From assembly GCF_001050345.1 (NCBI RefSeq), contig NZ_LFMW01000008.1, positions 62,001 through 126,000 on the forward strand: 64,000 bases of DNA, read 5' to 3'. Both the position numbers and the translations under genes were made by a program. Below the pieces are notes generated by a model, which was given only the letters and a program-made list of their open reading frames with translations, was not told where the DNA came from and made no database searches. Origin of the DNA: Pseudomonas fildesensis. Lineage in GTDB: Bacteria; Pseudomonadota; Gammaproteobacteria; Pseudomonadales; Pseudomonadaceae. Below, piece by piece: positions 1-10,099 of the stretch (position 1 is the first letter of the stretch; every line of letters starts with the position of its first letter).

Positions 1-163
1 CAAGCCCCAGCCACGCCAAGCCACGGGTGATGCGCAGCAGGTGCCGGTCCAGTGTCGGCTGCGGCCCGGTGCCCAGTAGCCAGGGTCTGAACACGCAGGC
101 CCCGAACATCAACAGCACGACGATGAAATGCAGGAAGCGGCACAGCAACAGCAGCGTCGCCAT
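1..163 (-). CDS. copD: CopD copper resistance membrane protein (N-terminal fragment, cut by window edge)
   Basis: Only the first 54 codons lie in the window. The ATG at 163 sits 3 nt after the copC stop codon, so the two are co-transcribed and probably translationally coupled. The visible N-terminus is a hydrophobic helix with an FLHF histidine motif, as in the first membrane segment of CopD-family inner-membrane proteins, which work with periplasmic CopC in copper uptake or tolerance. The assignment rests on this short stretch plus the copC neighbour. The rest of the gene lies beyond the left edge. Confidence 0.75.
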   Translation of the reverse strand, partial: MATLLLLCRFLHFIVVLLMFGACVFRPWLLGTGPQPTLDRHLLRITRGLAWLGL

Positions 164-166
164 GGA

Positions 167-532
167 TTATTGGCCGACCTTGAAGCTGTATTCACCGTTG
201 CTCTTGTGGGTGTCGACCGAGACGGCGTTCCACACCACTTTGTAGTTGCCGGCGGCCAGCGGGGCGGCGGGCGTTACCACCAGGGTTTTCTTGTCGGCGT
301 CCGGGGTTGCCAGGCCCTTGATGGCGATTTCGGTGCCGTCCTTGCTCAGGGACACTTTGGTGAAAGTGGCTTCGATGCCTTCGCTGAAGGTCAGGCGCAG
401 ATCTTTTGGTGCGGCGACGCTGCTGTCTGCCGCAGGCTCCGAGCTCTTGAGGTGGGCATGGGCAAACGCCGCCGAGGCGCCGAGCAGGGAAGCGAGCAGG
501 GCGACGGTGGTCAGGGTTTTCTTGATCAACAT
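167..532 (-). CDS. copC: CopC periplasmic copper-binding protein
   Basis: A 121-residue protein of the CopC family, which binds copper in the periplasm and hands it to CopD. Residues 1-24 form a Sec signal peptide ending in AFA. The mature protein starts with HAH, giving the N-terminal histidine of the CopC Cu(II) site, and a DTHKS motif near the C-terminus supplies the second conserved histidine. The length fits the one-domain CopC class that lacks the methionine-rich Cu(I) site. It is followed at once by copD. The divergent regulator at 648 belongs to pyrimidine degradation, not copper. Confidence 0.92.
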   Translation of the reverse strand: MLIKKTLTTVALLASLLGASAAFAHAHLKSSEPAADSSVAAPKDLRLTFSEGIEATFTKVSLSKDGTEIAIKGLATPDADKKTLVVTPAAPLAAGNYKVVWNAVSVDTHKSNGEYSFKVGQ

Positions 533-647
533 TGCGCAATACCAATCAATGGGTAGGAGCGGGCAGTGTACGAAGTTTCGACTGCGCCTGTCGCCCCGAT
601 CTAGAGCGGTGGTAGTCTTCGGGTTATGTCTTTGTCAGGGAGCCCTT

Positions 648-1268
648 ATGGGCAATCACAAGATCGGAATTCGTCAGGTCAACGTCGAAAAAATCCTGCT
701 GGCGGCGGAGAAAATCTTCGCCGAGAAGGGCTATGGCAGCACCGCCATGGCCGACATCGCGGAAGAAGTGCAACTGCCGCGCTCCAACCTGCATTACTAC
801 TTCACCACCAAAAGCGAGCTGTACAGCGCGGTACTGTTCGACCTGCTGGAGTTGTGGAAGCAGGACGCCCTGAGCTTCGAAACCTTCGATGACCCGCGTG
901 TGGTGCTCAGCAGCTACATCCGCGCCAAGATGCAGCGCTCCCGCACGCGGCCGTATGGCTCGAAAGTCTGGGCCAATGAAATCATCCACGGCGCACCCAC
1001 CCTCGGTGAGGCGCTGGACGAAAGCCTGTACGACTGGGCCAAGATGAAGGAAGCGAAGATTCGCCAATGGGTGGAAGACAAACGCATCCTGCCGGTGGAG
1101 CCGTCGAGCCTGCTGTATATGATCTGGGCGTCGACCCAGCACTATGCCGACTTTGATCACCAGGTGAAGATTTTGAATGATCACCAGCCGTTGTCGGATA
1201 TGCAGTTTGAGAGGGCGATTCAGACGGTGACGGGGGTGATATTGCGCGGGATTGGGTTGGAGCCTTGA
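648..1268 (+). CDS. TetR-family regulator of the RutR type
   Basis: A 206-residue TetR repressor. The N-terminal helix-turn-helix (about residues 12-58) ends in an LHYYF recognition-helix motif. The C-terminal half carries MIWASTQHYADF, almost identical to the same stretch of E. coli RutR, the uracil/thymine-sensing regulator of pyrimidine use. The ATG at 648 has AGGGAG just upstream. A longer in-frame reading extends left into copC antisense and is rejected. It lies next to preA, preT and hydA, so control of the reductive pyrimidine pathway is the obvious inference. Its operator is not proven here. Confidence 0.85.
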   Translation: MGNHKIGIRQVNVEKILLAAEKIFAEKGYGSTAMADIAEEVQLPRSNLHYYFTTKSELYSAVLFDLLELWKQDALSFETFDDPRVVLSSYIRAKMQRSRTRPYGSKVWANEIIHGAPTLGEALDESLYDWAKMKEAKIRQWVEDKRILPVEPSSLLYMIWASTQHYADFDHQVKILNDHQPLSDMQFERAIQTVTGVILRGIGLEP

Positions 1269-1290
1269 CGTTTGGGGTGAGGCTGAGGGC

Positions 1291-1379
1291 GCTATCGGGA
1301 GCAAGCCCCCTCCCACAGTTGATCGCATTTTTTCTGGAGGAATACGGTCAACTGTGGGAGGGGGCTTGCTCCCGATAGC
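1291..1379. repeat. REPIN: inverted pair of REP elements
   Basis: Two copies of a REP element in opposite orientation. The left arm contains GCAAGCCCCCTCCCACAG and the right arm contains CTGTGGGAGGGGGCTTGC. About 28 nt separate the arms. The pair fills the gap between the RutR-like gene and preA, whose 3' ends converge here. The same family occurs at 9158-9341, 9908-10071 and 63831-63926. Confidence 0.9.
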
Positions 1380-1390
1380 GGTTTACAGGA

Positions 1391-2665
1391 CTACACCGCC
1401 TCCCGGTAGGGATTACGCGGATCCTGCGTCCAATTCAAAAACGGCTTGCCCGTGTCCATTGGCACCATCTCGATACAATCGGCCACCGGGCAGGTGATCT
1501 GGCACAGGTTGCACCCCACGCACTCATCATCAATCACCTCGTACTTATGCGTCCCATCCGCCTGCTTCAAACTTGCGATGGCCTGGTGCGACGTGTCCTC
1601 ACAGGCAATATGGCAACGCCCGCAGCCAATACAGGCGGCCTGGTCGATCTTCGCAATCACCTGATAATTGATATCCAGGTACTTCCAATCGGTCGTATTG
1701 CCCACCGCCCGCCCGGAAAACTCCTGCAAGCTCTTGTAGCCCTGACTGTCCATCCACCGCGACAGCCCATCCTTCATCTCTTCCACGATGCGAAACCCAT
1801 GCAGCATCGCCGCCGTGCACACCTGCACCGCGCCGCAGCCCAGGGCGACGAATTCCGCCGCATCGCGCCAGTTGCCGATGCCGCCAATCCCGCAGATCGG
1901 CAGGCCTTGGGTCTGCGGGTCGCGGGCGATTTCGGCGACCATGTTCAGTGCAATCGGCTTCACCGCCGAGCCGCAATAGCCGCCGTGGGTGCTCTGGGTG
2001 CCCACCATCGGCAGCGCGACCATGCGCTCCAGGTCCACACTGGTGATGGAATTGATGGTGTTGATCAGCGACACCGCATCCGCGCCACCGCGATACGCCG
2101 CACGCGCCGCCACACGAATATCAGTGATATTGGGCGTGAGCTTGATGATCACCGGCAGCGAGCAATACGTCTTGCACCAGCGCGTCACCTTTTCCACATA
2201 CTCGGGCACTTGGCCTACCGCCGCGCCCATGCCGCGTTCGGGCATGCCGTGGGGGCAGCCGAAATTCAGCTCGATACCGTCGCACCCGGTGGCTTCCACC
2301 AGCGGCAGGATGTTTTTCCACGACTCTTCAACGCAGGGCACCATCAGCGACACGATCAGCGCGCGGTCCGGCCAGTCCTTTTTCACCTGGGTGATTTCCC
2401 GCAGGTTGATCTCCAGGGAGCGGTCGGTGATCAGCTCGATATTGTTAATGCCCAGCACTTCACGGTTGGCGCCGAAGTGCGCGGAGTAGCGTGACGACAC
2501 GTTGACCGCCGCCGGGTCTTCACCCAGGGTTTTCCAGACCACGCCGCCCCAGCCTGCTTCAAACGCGCGGACGACGTTGTAGGCCTTGTCAGTGGGCGGC
2601 GCGGAGGCCAGCCAGAACGGATTGGGGGCTTTGATACCGGCGAAGACAATCGAGAGATCGGCCAT
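1391..2665 (-). CDS. preA: NAD-dependent dihydropyrimidine dehydrogenase subunit PreA
   Basis: Catalytic FMN/Fe-S subunit (424 aa) of bacterial dihydropyrimidine dehydrogenase, which reduces uracil and thymine to dihydro forms in step 1 of the reductive pathway. Residues 1-320 form a dihydroorotate-dehydrogenase-like barrel with the active-site loop NFGCPHGMPERG and catalytic Cys137. The C-terminal ferredoxin domain has CIGCGRCHIAC (345-355) and a second cluster motif at 382-392. Its ATG overlaps the preT stop by one base (TAATG), indicating translational coupling. Third gene of hydA-preT-preA. Also named pydA in some genomes. Confidence 0.95.
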   Translation of the reverse strand: MADLSIVFAGIKAPNPFWLASAPPTDKAYNVVRAFEAGWGGVVWKTLGEDPAAVNVSSRYSAHFGANREVLGINNIELITDRSLEINLREITQVKKDWPDRALIVSLMVPCVEESWKNILPLVEATGCDGIELNFGCPHGMPERGMGAAVGQVPEYVEKVTRWCKTYCSLPVIIKLTPNITDIRVAARAAYRGGADAVSLINTINSITSVDLERMVALPMVGTQSTHGGYCGSAVKPIALNMVAEIARDPQTQGLPICGIGGIGNWRDAAEFVALGCGAVQVCTAAMLHGFRIVEEMKDGLSRWMDSQGYKSLQEFSGRAVGNTTDWKYLDINYQVIAKIDQAACIGCGRCHIACEDTSHQAIASLKQADGTHKYEVIDDECVGCNLCQITCPVADCIEMVPMDTGKPFLNWTQDPRNPYREAV

Positions 2666-4032
2666 TACGCAGCCTCCACGTTGAGCATGAGTTGGGCGTG
2701 CATGGCTTCGGCGGCCAGCTTGCCGTGTTGCACCGCTTGAACGGTGAGGTCCTGGCCGAGGCTGACGCAGTCGCCGCCGGCGTACACCCCGGGGATGCTG
2801 GTGCGCAGGTGCTCGTCGACGAAAATGCGCTCGCCCACGCGGTGCAGTTGCTGGGCCAGCGGGTCGTGCAGTGCCTCGCCGTCAAAACGTTGCCCGATAG
2901 CCTTGAAGATCGCATCGGCGGCCAGTTCGAAGGTTTCGCCGGTGGGGTGCAGGCGACCGTTTTCCATGTGCGTACGCATAAAGCGCATGCCACGCACACG
3001 GCCCTGATCGTCCAGCAGGACTTCTTCGGGTTGAGCCCAGGTGAGCAGGCGCACCTGATTGGCCTTGGCGATGTCCTGCTCATGGCCGGTCGCGCCCATC
3101 TCCGCCAGGCCGCGGCGGTACACCAGGTTCACATCGCGGGCGCCGAGGCGAGCCATTTGCACAGCCATGTCGATGGCGGTGTTGCCGGCGCCGAGCACGA
3201 TGCAGCGGTCGGCCAGGGGCAGTTGGCTGAGGTCATCGGCCTGGCGCAGTTCGCGAATGTAATCGGTGGCGGCGAGCAGGCCGGGCGCGTCCTCATGGGG
3301 CAAGCCGAGTTGCTTGCTGGCGGCGAGGCCGAGGCCAAGGAACACTGAGTCGAATTGCTGGTGCAGTTCGCTCAAGGTCAGGTTGTCGCCCAGGCGTTGG
3401 CCGTGACGAATTTCGATGCCACCGATTTGCAGCAGAAAATCCAGCTCCTTCTGGGCGAAGTCATCCACCAGTTTGTACTTGGCGATCCCGTATTCATTCA
3501 GGCCGCCGGCTTTTTCCCGGGCTTCGAAAATCACCACGTCATGGCCGTGCAAGGCGGCGCGATGGGCGCATGCCAGACCGGCTGGGCCGGCGCCGACCAC
3601 GGCGATGCGTTTGCCGGTAGGTGCGGCACGCTGGAAGGGGTGTTCGCTGAAGTGCGCGTTGTCGATGGCGTAACGTTGCAACAGGCCGATCAGCACGGGG
3701 GCGCATTCTTCGGCGTTGTTGCGCACGCAAGCCTGCTGGCAAAGGATCTCCGTGGGGCAGACCCGCGCACAGCTGCCGCCGAGGATGTTGGCGGACAGAA
3801 TTTTCTGCGCCGCACCTTGCACGTTTTCAGTGTGGATATTGCGGATAAACGACGGGATATCGATCTCGCTGGGGCACGCATTCACGCACGGCGCGTCGTA
3901 GCAATACAGGCAGCGTGAGGCTTCCAATTGCGCCTGCCGGGCGTTGAGGGGCGGCGCCAGGTCGGTGAAATGGCTGGCGAGGGTCGCCCCGTCTTCATGG
4001 GGATGGGGGAGGTGGGTCAGGGTCTGGATCAC
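2665..4032 (-). CDS. preT: Dihydropyrimidine dehydrogenase subunit PreT (NADH/FAD flavoprotein)
   Basis: Electron-input subunit (455 aa) that passes NADH electrons to PreA. It has an N-terminal Fe-S domain with cysteines 41, 44, 49, 53 and 88, 92, 98, 102, an FAD-binding GAGPAG at 147-152 and an NADH-binding GAGNTA at 281-286, like the small subunit of glutamate synthase. I chose the GTG at 4032 because a GAGG ribosome site lies 8 nt upstream and the family length fits. The longer ATG-initiated frame from 4095 would read into a REP repeat. The stop codon overlaps the preA start. Confidence 0.93.
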   Translation of the reverse strand: MIQTLTHLPHPHEDGATLASHFTDLAPPLNARQAQLEASRCLYCYDAPCVNACPSEIDIPSFIRNIHTENVQGAAQKILSANILGGSCARVCPTEILCQQACVRNNAEECAPVLIGLLQRYAIDNAHFSEHPFQRAAPTGKRIAVVGAGPAGLACAHRAALHGHDVVIFEAREKAGGLNEYGIAKYKLVDDFAQKELDFLLQIGGIEIRHGQRLGDNLTLSELHQQFDSVFLGLGLAASKQLGLPHEDAPGLLAATDYIRELRQADDLSQLPLADRCIVLGAGNTAIDMAVQMARLGARDVNLVYRRGLAEMGATGHEQDIAKANQVRLLTWAQPEEVLLDDQGRVRGMRFMRTHMENGRLHPTGETFELAADAIFKAIGQRFDGEALHDPLAQQLHRVGERIFVDEHLRTSIPGVYAGGDCVSLGQDLTVQAVQHGKLAAEAMHAQLMLNVEAA

Positions 4033-4083
4033 GGTGTTGGCCTCACGGTTTTTTTTGGATTGCCTCTGGCGGGCATTTTGGGC

Positions 4084-4188
4084 GATCGTTCCCACGCTCT
4101 GCGTGGGAATGCCTCACTGGACGCTCTGCGTCCGCTCTTGTGGGCGCGGAGCGCCCTGGCTGCATTCCCACGCAGAGCGTGGGAACGA

Positions 4189-4190
<2 letters not shown>
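4084..4190. repeat. Intergenic inverted repeat with 29-bp perfect arms
   Basis: Arms at 4084-4112 and 4162-4190 are perfect reverse complements. Each arm also contains its own short palindrome (CCCACGC TCT GCGTGGG). The layout is that of a paired REP-type element, but the sequence belongs to a different family from the GGGAGGGGGCTTGC repeats. It lies inside the hydA-preT gap, and its right end overlaps the hydA stop codon at 4189-4191. It could affect mRNA stability or differential expression within the operon. Confidence 0.88.
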
Positions 4191-6239
<2,049 letters not shown>

Positions 6240-7727
6240 ATGCAACAGAACAGATCGCAAGTCATTGAACGCAACGGCCTGTACGAACTCGACGCCGGTC
6301 CCGACGTCCTCGACAGCCCTCGCTACAACCACGACATGGCGCCGACCAAGGTGCACGAACGCACCTGGAACAAGTGGCACATCACTGCGCTGTGGGTCGG
6401 CATGTCGATCTGCGTGCCCACCTACACGTTGGGCGGCGTACTCACTGCGTATTTTGGGTTGTCGGTGGGCGAGGCGCTGATGGCGATCCTGCTGGCGAAT
6501 ATCGTGGTGCTGATCCCCCTGACCCTCAACGCCTTCCCCGGCACCAAGTACGGCATTCCGTTTCCGGTGCTGCTGCGCTCGTCGTTCGGCATCCTCGGTT
6601 CCAACGTGCCGTGTTTGATTCGGGCGCTGGTGGCGTGCGGTTGGTTCGGGATCCAGACCATGTTCGGCGGCCTGGCGATTCACCTGTTTCTTGGTTCGAT
6701 TTTCGAGGGCTGGAAATCCCTCGGCGGCACCGGTGAAGTGATCGGTTTCATGGTCTTCTGGACCCTGAATTTATGGGTAGTGCTGCGCGGCGCCGAGTCA
6801 ATCAAACGCCTGGAAACCCTATCGGCACCGCTGTTGGTCGCGGTGGGCATCGGCCTGCTGGTGTGGGCGATGCCCAATGTTTCACTCAGCGAATTGATGG
6901 CGATTCCTCCGAAGCGTCCCGAAGGCGCGAGCCTTACCGGTTACTTCATGGCGGGCCTTACCGCGATGGTGGGCTTCTGGGCCACCTTGTCGCTGAACAT
7001 TCCCGACTTCAGCCGCTACGCCAAAAGCCAGAAGGACCAGATTCTCGGGCAGGTTTTCGGCTTGCCGCTGACCATGTTCCTGTTCGCCGCCCTCGGCGTG
7101 ATCATGACCGCGGCGTCGGTGAAACTGGTGGGCGTCAGCGTGTCCGACCCGGTCACCCTGATCGGGCACATCCAGAGCCCGGTGTGGGTGGCCGTGGCCA
7201 TGGCGCTGATCATCGTCGCCACCTTGTCCACCAACACGGCGGCGAACATCGTCTCGCCCACCAATGACTTCCAGAACATTGCCCCCAAACTGATCAACCG
7301 CACCACGGCGGTGATCCTCACCGGCCTGGTCGGGCTGGCGCTGATGGGGCATGAGCTGCTGAAAAAACTCGGGTTGATCGTCTCGGATGTGAGCCTGGAG
7401 ACCGTGTATTCCAACTGGTTGCTGGGCTACTCAAGCCTGTTGGGGCCGATCGCCGGGATCATGGTGGTGGACTACTTCATCACCCGCAAACAGCAACTGG
7501 ACCTGGCCGGCCTGTACCGCGACGACGTGTACCCGGCGTGGAACTGGACCGGTTTTCTTGCCTTTGGCGTGCCGGTGGCGCTGACCTTGCTGTCGTTGGG
7601 CAGTGATGCGTTCAGCTGGTTCTACAGCTACGGCTGGTTTACCGGTTCGGCGTTGGGCGGTTTGTTGTATTACGGCCTGAATGCCAAGCGAGGGGCGCAA
7701 GCACTGGCAGTGAAAACCCCCTCATAA
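6240..7727 (+). CDS. NCS1-family nucleobase/hydantoin/allantoin transporter
   Basis: A 495-residue membrane protein of the nucleobase:cation symporter-1 family (Mhp1/PucI/FurA-like), with about 12 hydrophobic helices. Family marks seen are the N-terminal TWNKWHI segment before TM1, a conserved FGILGSN region, DFSRY, and STNTAANIVSPTND, which in Mhp1 contributes to substrate binding. GGAG lies 7 nt upstream of the ATG. It is divergent from hydA and directly upstream of the N-carbamoyl-beta-alanine amidohydrolase, so uracil, thymine or a dihydropyrimidine is the likely substrate. The exact substrate cannot be read from sequence. Confidence 0.9.
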   Translation: MQQNRSQVIERNGLYELDAGPDVLDSPRYNHDMAPTKVHERTWNKWHITALWVGMSICVPTYTLGGVLTAYFGLSVGEALMAILLANIVVLIPLTLNAFPGTKYGIPFPVLLRSSFGILGSNVPCLIRALVACGWFGIQTMFGGLAIHLFLGSIFEGWKSLGGTGEVIGFMVFWTLNLWVVLRGAESIKRLETLSAPLLVAVGIGLLVWAMPNVSLSELMAIPPKRPEGASLTGYFMAGLTAMVGFWATLSLNIPDFSRYAKSQKDQILGQVFGLPLTMFLFAALGVIMTAASVKLVGVSVSDPVTLIGHIQSPVWVAVAMALIIVATLSTNTAANIVSPTNDFQNIAPKLINRTTAVILTGLVGLALMGHELLKKLGLIVSDVSLETVYSNWLLGYSSLLGPIAGIMVVDYFITRKQQLDLAGLYRDDVYPAWNWTGFLAFGVPVALTLLSLGSDAFSWFYSYGWFTGSALGGLLYYGLNAKRGAQALAVKTPS

Positions 7728-7730
7728 CCC

Positions 7731-7814
7731 TGTGCAGGAGCCGGCTTGCCGGCGTTCAAGCCAGTGGTCCCGGCGCAAGCCTTGAGGTTGTTATCGCCGG
7801 CAAGCCAGCGCCTA
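7731..7814. repeat. REP-type inverted repeat (GCCGGCTTGCCGGCG family)
   Basis: Left arm with GAGCCGGCTTGCCGGCG and right arm with CGCCGGCAAGCCAGCGC, about 35 nt apart, between the transporter stop and the amidohydrolase. It is a third REP sequence family in this window, with a degenerate relative at 47684-47752. The arms may form a stable hairpin in the shared transcript. Confidence 0.75.
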
Positions 7815-7861
7815 TAAAAATGCGTATGACGCACCATAAGAAACAGCCTGAGGAGATCCCC

Positions 7862-9145
7862 ATGAACGCTGCCCTGGACGTTCTGCAATCGACCCATCAG
7901 CACATCAACCGCGACCGTTTGTGGCAGTCCCTGATGGACCTGGCCAGACTCGGCGCCACCCCCAAGGGCGGCGTCTGTCGACTGGCCCTCACCGACCTCG
8001 ACCGCAAGGCCCGCGACCTGTTCGTGCAATGGTGCGAGGAGGCGGGGTGCACGGTGACCATCGACGGCATCGGCAATATCTTCGCGCGTCGCCCTGGGCG
8101 CAATCCCAACCTGCCACCGGTGATGACCGGCAGCCATATCGACACACAACCCACTGGCGGCAAGTTCGATGGTTGCTTCGGCGTGCTGGCCGGTGTGGAA
8201 GTGCTGCGTACCCTCAACGACCTCAAGGTGGAAACCGAGGCGCCGCTGGAAGTCGTGGTGTGGACCAACGAGGAAGGCTCGCGCTTTCCGCCGTGCATGA
8301 TGGGCTCTGGGGTGTTTGCCGAGAAATTCACGTTGGCCGATACCCTGGCCAAGGTTGACTCGGAGGGGGTCAGCGTAGGGGATGCGCTGAATGCGATTGG
8401 CTATGCGGGAACCCGTCCTGAGAGTGGGCACAAGGTCGGTGCGTATTTCGAAGCGCATATCGAACAAGGGCCGATTCTGGAGGACGAGAAGAAAACCATC
8501 GGCGTGGTGCTCGGCGCGCTCGGGCAGAAATGGTTCGACCTGAAACTGCGCGGTGTTGAAGCCCATGCCGGACCGACGCCGATGCATCTGCGCAAGGATG
8601 CATTAGTGGGCGCGGCGGCGGTGGTGGCTGCGGTGAACGCAGCGGCGTTGGGGCATCAGCCGCACGCCTGTGGCACTGTCGGTTGCCTGCAGGCCTATCC
8701 CGGTTCACGCAATGTCATTCCCGGTGAAGTGCGCATGACGTTGGATTTTCGTCACCTGGAGCCGGCGCGATTGGATTCGATGATTGCAGAAGTTCGCAAG
8801 GTGATTGATGAGACCTGCGCCAAACATGGATTGAGTTTTGAAATGGAGCCCACGGCTGACTTTCCACCGTTGTATTTCGACAAAGGCTGCGTGGACGCTG
8901 TGCGCGATGCAGCGAATGGGTTGGGCCTGTCGAACATGGACATCGTCAGCGGGGCAGGGCATGACGCGATCTTCGTCGCCGAACTCGGCCCGGCGGGGAT
9001 GATCTTTGTGCCGTGTGAAGGTGGAATCAGCCACAACGAAATCGAAAACGCCGCACCGGATGATCTGGCGGCGGGGTGTGCGGTGTTGTTGCGGGCGATG
9101 GTGGCCGCCTCTGCCGCCATCGCCAGCGGTAAACTGGCTGCCTGA
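7862..9145 (+). CDS. N-carbamoyl-beta-alanine amidohydrolase (beta-ureidopropionase, HyuC/PydC type)
   Basis: Zn-dependent amidohydrolase of the M20 fold (427 aa) that releases CO2 and NH3 from N-carbamoyl-beta-alanine to give beta-alanine, step 3 of reductive pyrimidine breakdown. Metal ligands are visible: His92 (GSHID), Asp103, Glu137/138 (NEEGS), His199 (FEAHIEQG) and a C-terminal ISHNE histidine. Allantoate amidohydrolase and L-N-carbamoylase are close relatives, but the pathway context decides. The ATG at 7862 has AGGAG upstream. It completes the pathway with hydA, preT and preA and probably shares a transcript with the transporter. Confidence 0.9.
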   Translation: MNAALDVLQSTHQHINRDRLWQSLMDLARLGATPKGGVCRLALTDLDRKARDLFVQWCEEAGCTVTIDGIGNIFARRPGRNPNLPPVMTGSHIDTQPTGGKFDGCFGVLAGVEVLRTLNDLKVETEAPLEVVVWTNEEGSRFPPCMMGSGVFAEKFTLADTLAKVDSEGVSVGDALNAIGYAGTRPESGHKVGAYFEAHIEQGPILEDEKKTIGVVLGALGQKWFDLKLRGVEAHAGPTPMHLRKDALVGAAAVVAAVNAAALGHQPHACGTVGCLQAYPGSRNVIPGEVRMTLDFRHLEPARLDSMIAEVRKVIDETCAKHGLSFEMEPTADFPPLYFDKGCVDAVRDAANGLGLSNMDIVSGAGHDAIFVAELGPAGMIFVPCEGGISHNEIENAAPDDLAAGCAVLLRAMVAASAAIASGKLAA

Positions 9146-9157
9146 AATGCAATCCAA

Positions 9158-9341
9158 ATGTGGGAGGGGCGGTGCGACGATTCGACTTGCTCGCGATAGC
9201 GGTCTTTCAGCTACATATGCATTAGCTGACCCATCGCTATCGGGAGCAAGCCTCCTCCCACTTTCGACCGCGTTGTCATGATGAAAGCCGATCAAAATGT
9301 GGGACGGGCGATGGGACGAATCGACTTGCTCGCGATAGCGG
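9158..9341. repeat. Cluster of three REP elements, left flank of the RAYT gene
   Basis: Three REP copies at about 9158-9201 (plus), 9234-9261 (inverted) and 9297-9341 (plus). The first and third share an internal insertion between GTGGGA and GACTTGCTCGCGATAGCG, so they are sister copies of one variant. They lie immediately downstream of the RAYT transposase gene. Confidence 0.85.
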
Positions 9342-9357
9342 CGACTCGGTTTTACCC

Positions 9358-9816
9358 TTATACCCAAACTGCATCCCACAACGGATAGTCACCAATCCGC
9401 TCCACCAACCCTGCCCGCAACGGGTTGGCTACCACATACCTGGCCATTTTCACCAAGTCATCTTCCTTGCGCAGCGCACGGTCGTGGAAACTCTCCTGCC
9501 AAAGCCGCCCCTTGCGCCCGCTTGCGCCGTTAACCGCCCGTGTGCTTTTAGACTTCACCTGGCACATCAAGTCCGCCAGCGAGCCTTTTTGCAGTTCAAG
9601 CAGCCAATGGAAGTGGTCCGGCATGATCACCCACGCCAGGGAGTTTGCCAGCCCTTGGTACTGAGCGACACGCATCTGCCAGACAACCAGGCGCCCGAGA
9701 TAAAAGTCGCTGAATATCGGTATGCGTTCGTGGGTGTTGGTGGTGATGAGGTAGATGCGGTTCGGCTCGCTGAATCGGCCGATGCGCAGGCGGTGTGACG
9801 CGGGTAGATCAGGCAT
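9358..9816 (-). mobile_element. REP-associated tyrosine transposase (RAYT)
   Basis: A 152-residue Y1-type HUH-like transposase related to IS200/IS605 TnpA. The metal-binding motif is His-Phe-His at 68-70 (MPDHFHWL), the catalytic tyrosine is Tyr127 (MARYVVANP), and the LWQESFHDRALR signature of RAYTs is present. RAYTs are thought to spread REP/REPIN repeats, and this gene has three REPs on each side. Start is the ATG at 9816. The longer frame back to 9957 would translate a REP element and is rejected. Intact and probably single-copy, as is usual for RAYTs. Confidence 0.93.
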
Positions 9817-9907
9817 TCCTTGGCCTCTCTGTTTGGTGTGTTTAGAGAGGCTAGATTGGGGCGCGCAAGGCTGATGGGCAGGCTTTTGGCAGGATGTGTC
9901 TAAAAGG

Positions 9908-10071
9908 ACACTATCGGGAGCAAGTCCCCTCCCACAAGGGGCCTGCGGTGTTCGCACATTTTGTGTCTGACCCAGGTCCAGTGTGGGAGGGGGCTTGCTC
10001 CCGATAGCAGTCTTTCAGCCGATGCATATGTGACTGATCCACCGCCATCGGGAGCAAGCCCGCCCCGCATT
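9908..10071. repeat. Cluster of three REP elements, right flank of the RAYT gene
   Basis: Copies at about 9908-9937 (CGGGAGCAAG orientation), 9980-10008 (GTGGGAGGGGGCTTGC orientation) and 10044-10071 (again inverted, degenerate). They fill the gap between the RAYT gene and the efflux outer-membrane gene. The arms at 9980 and 10044 form a REPIN whose spacer resembles that of 9201-9234 (both contain ATGCAT or CATATGCAT). Confidence 0.85.
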
Positions 10072-10099
10072 TGGCCCTCAGTTGTGTCTGAGGGCGGTG

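Noticed and set aside
246..647. N-terminal extension of the RutR-like regulator
   Set aside because: It would translate the antisense of copC. The ATG at 648 has a good ribosome site and the protein from there matches the family length.
9158..10071. Possible CRISPR-like repeat array
   Set aside because: The repeats alternate in orientation, differ in spacing and match dispersed REP elements. No cas gene is present.
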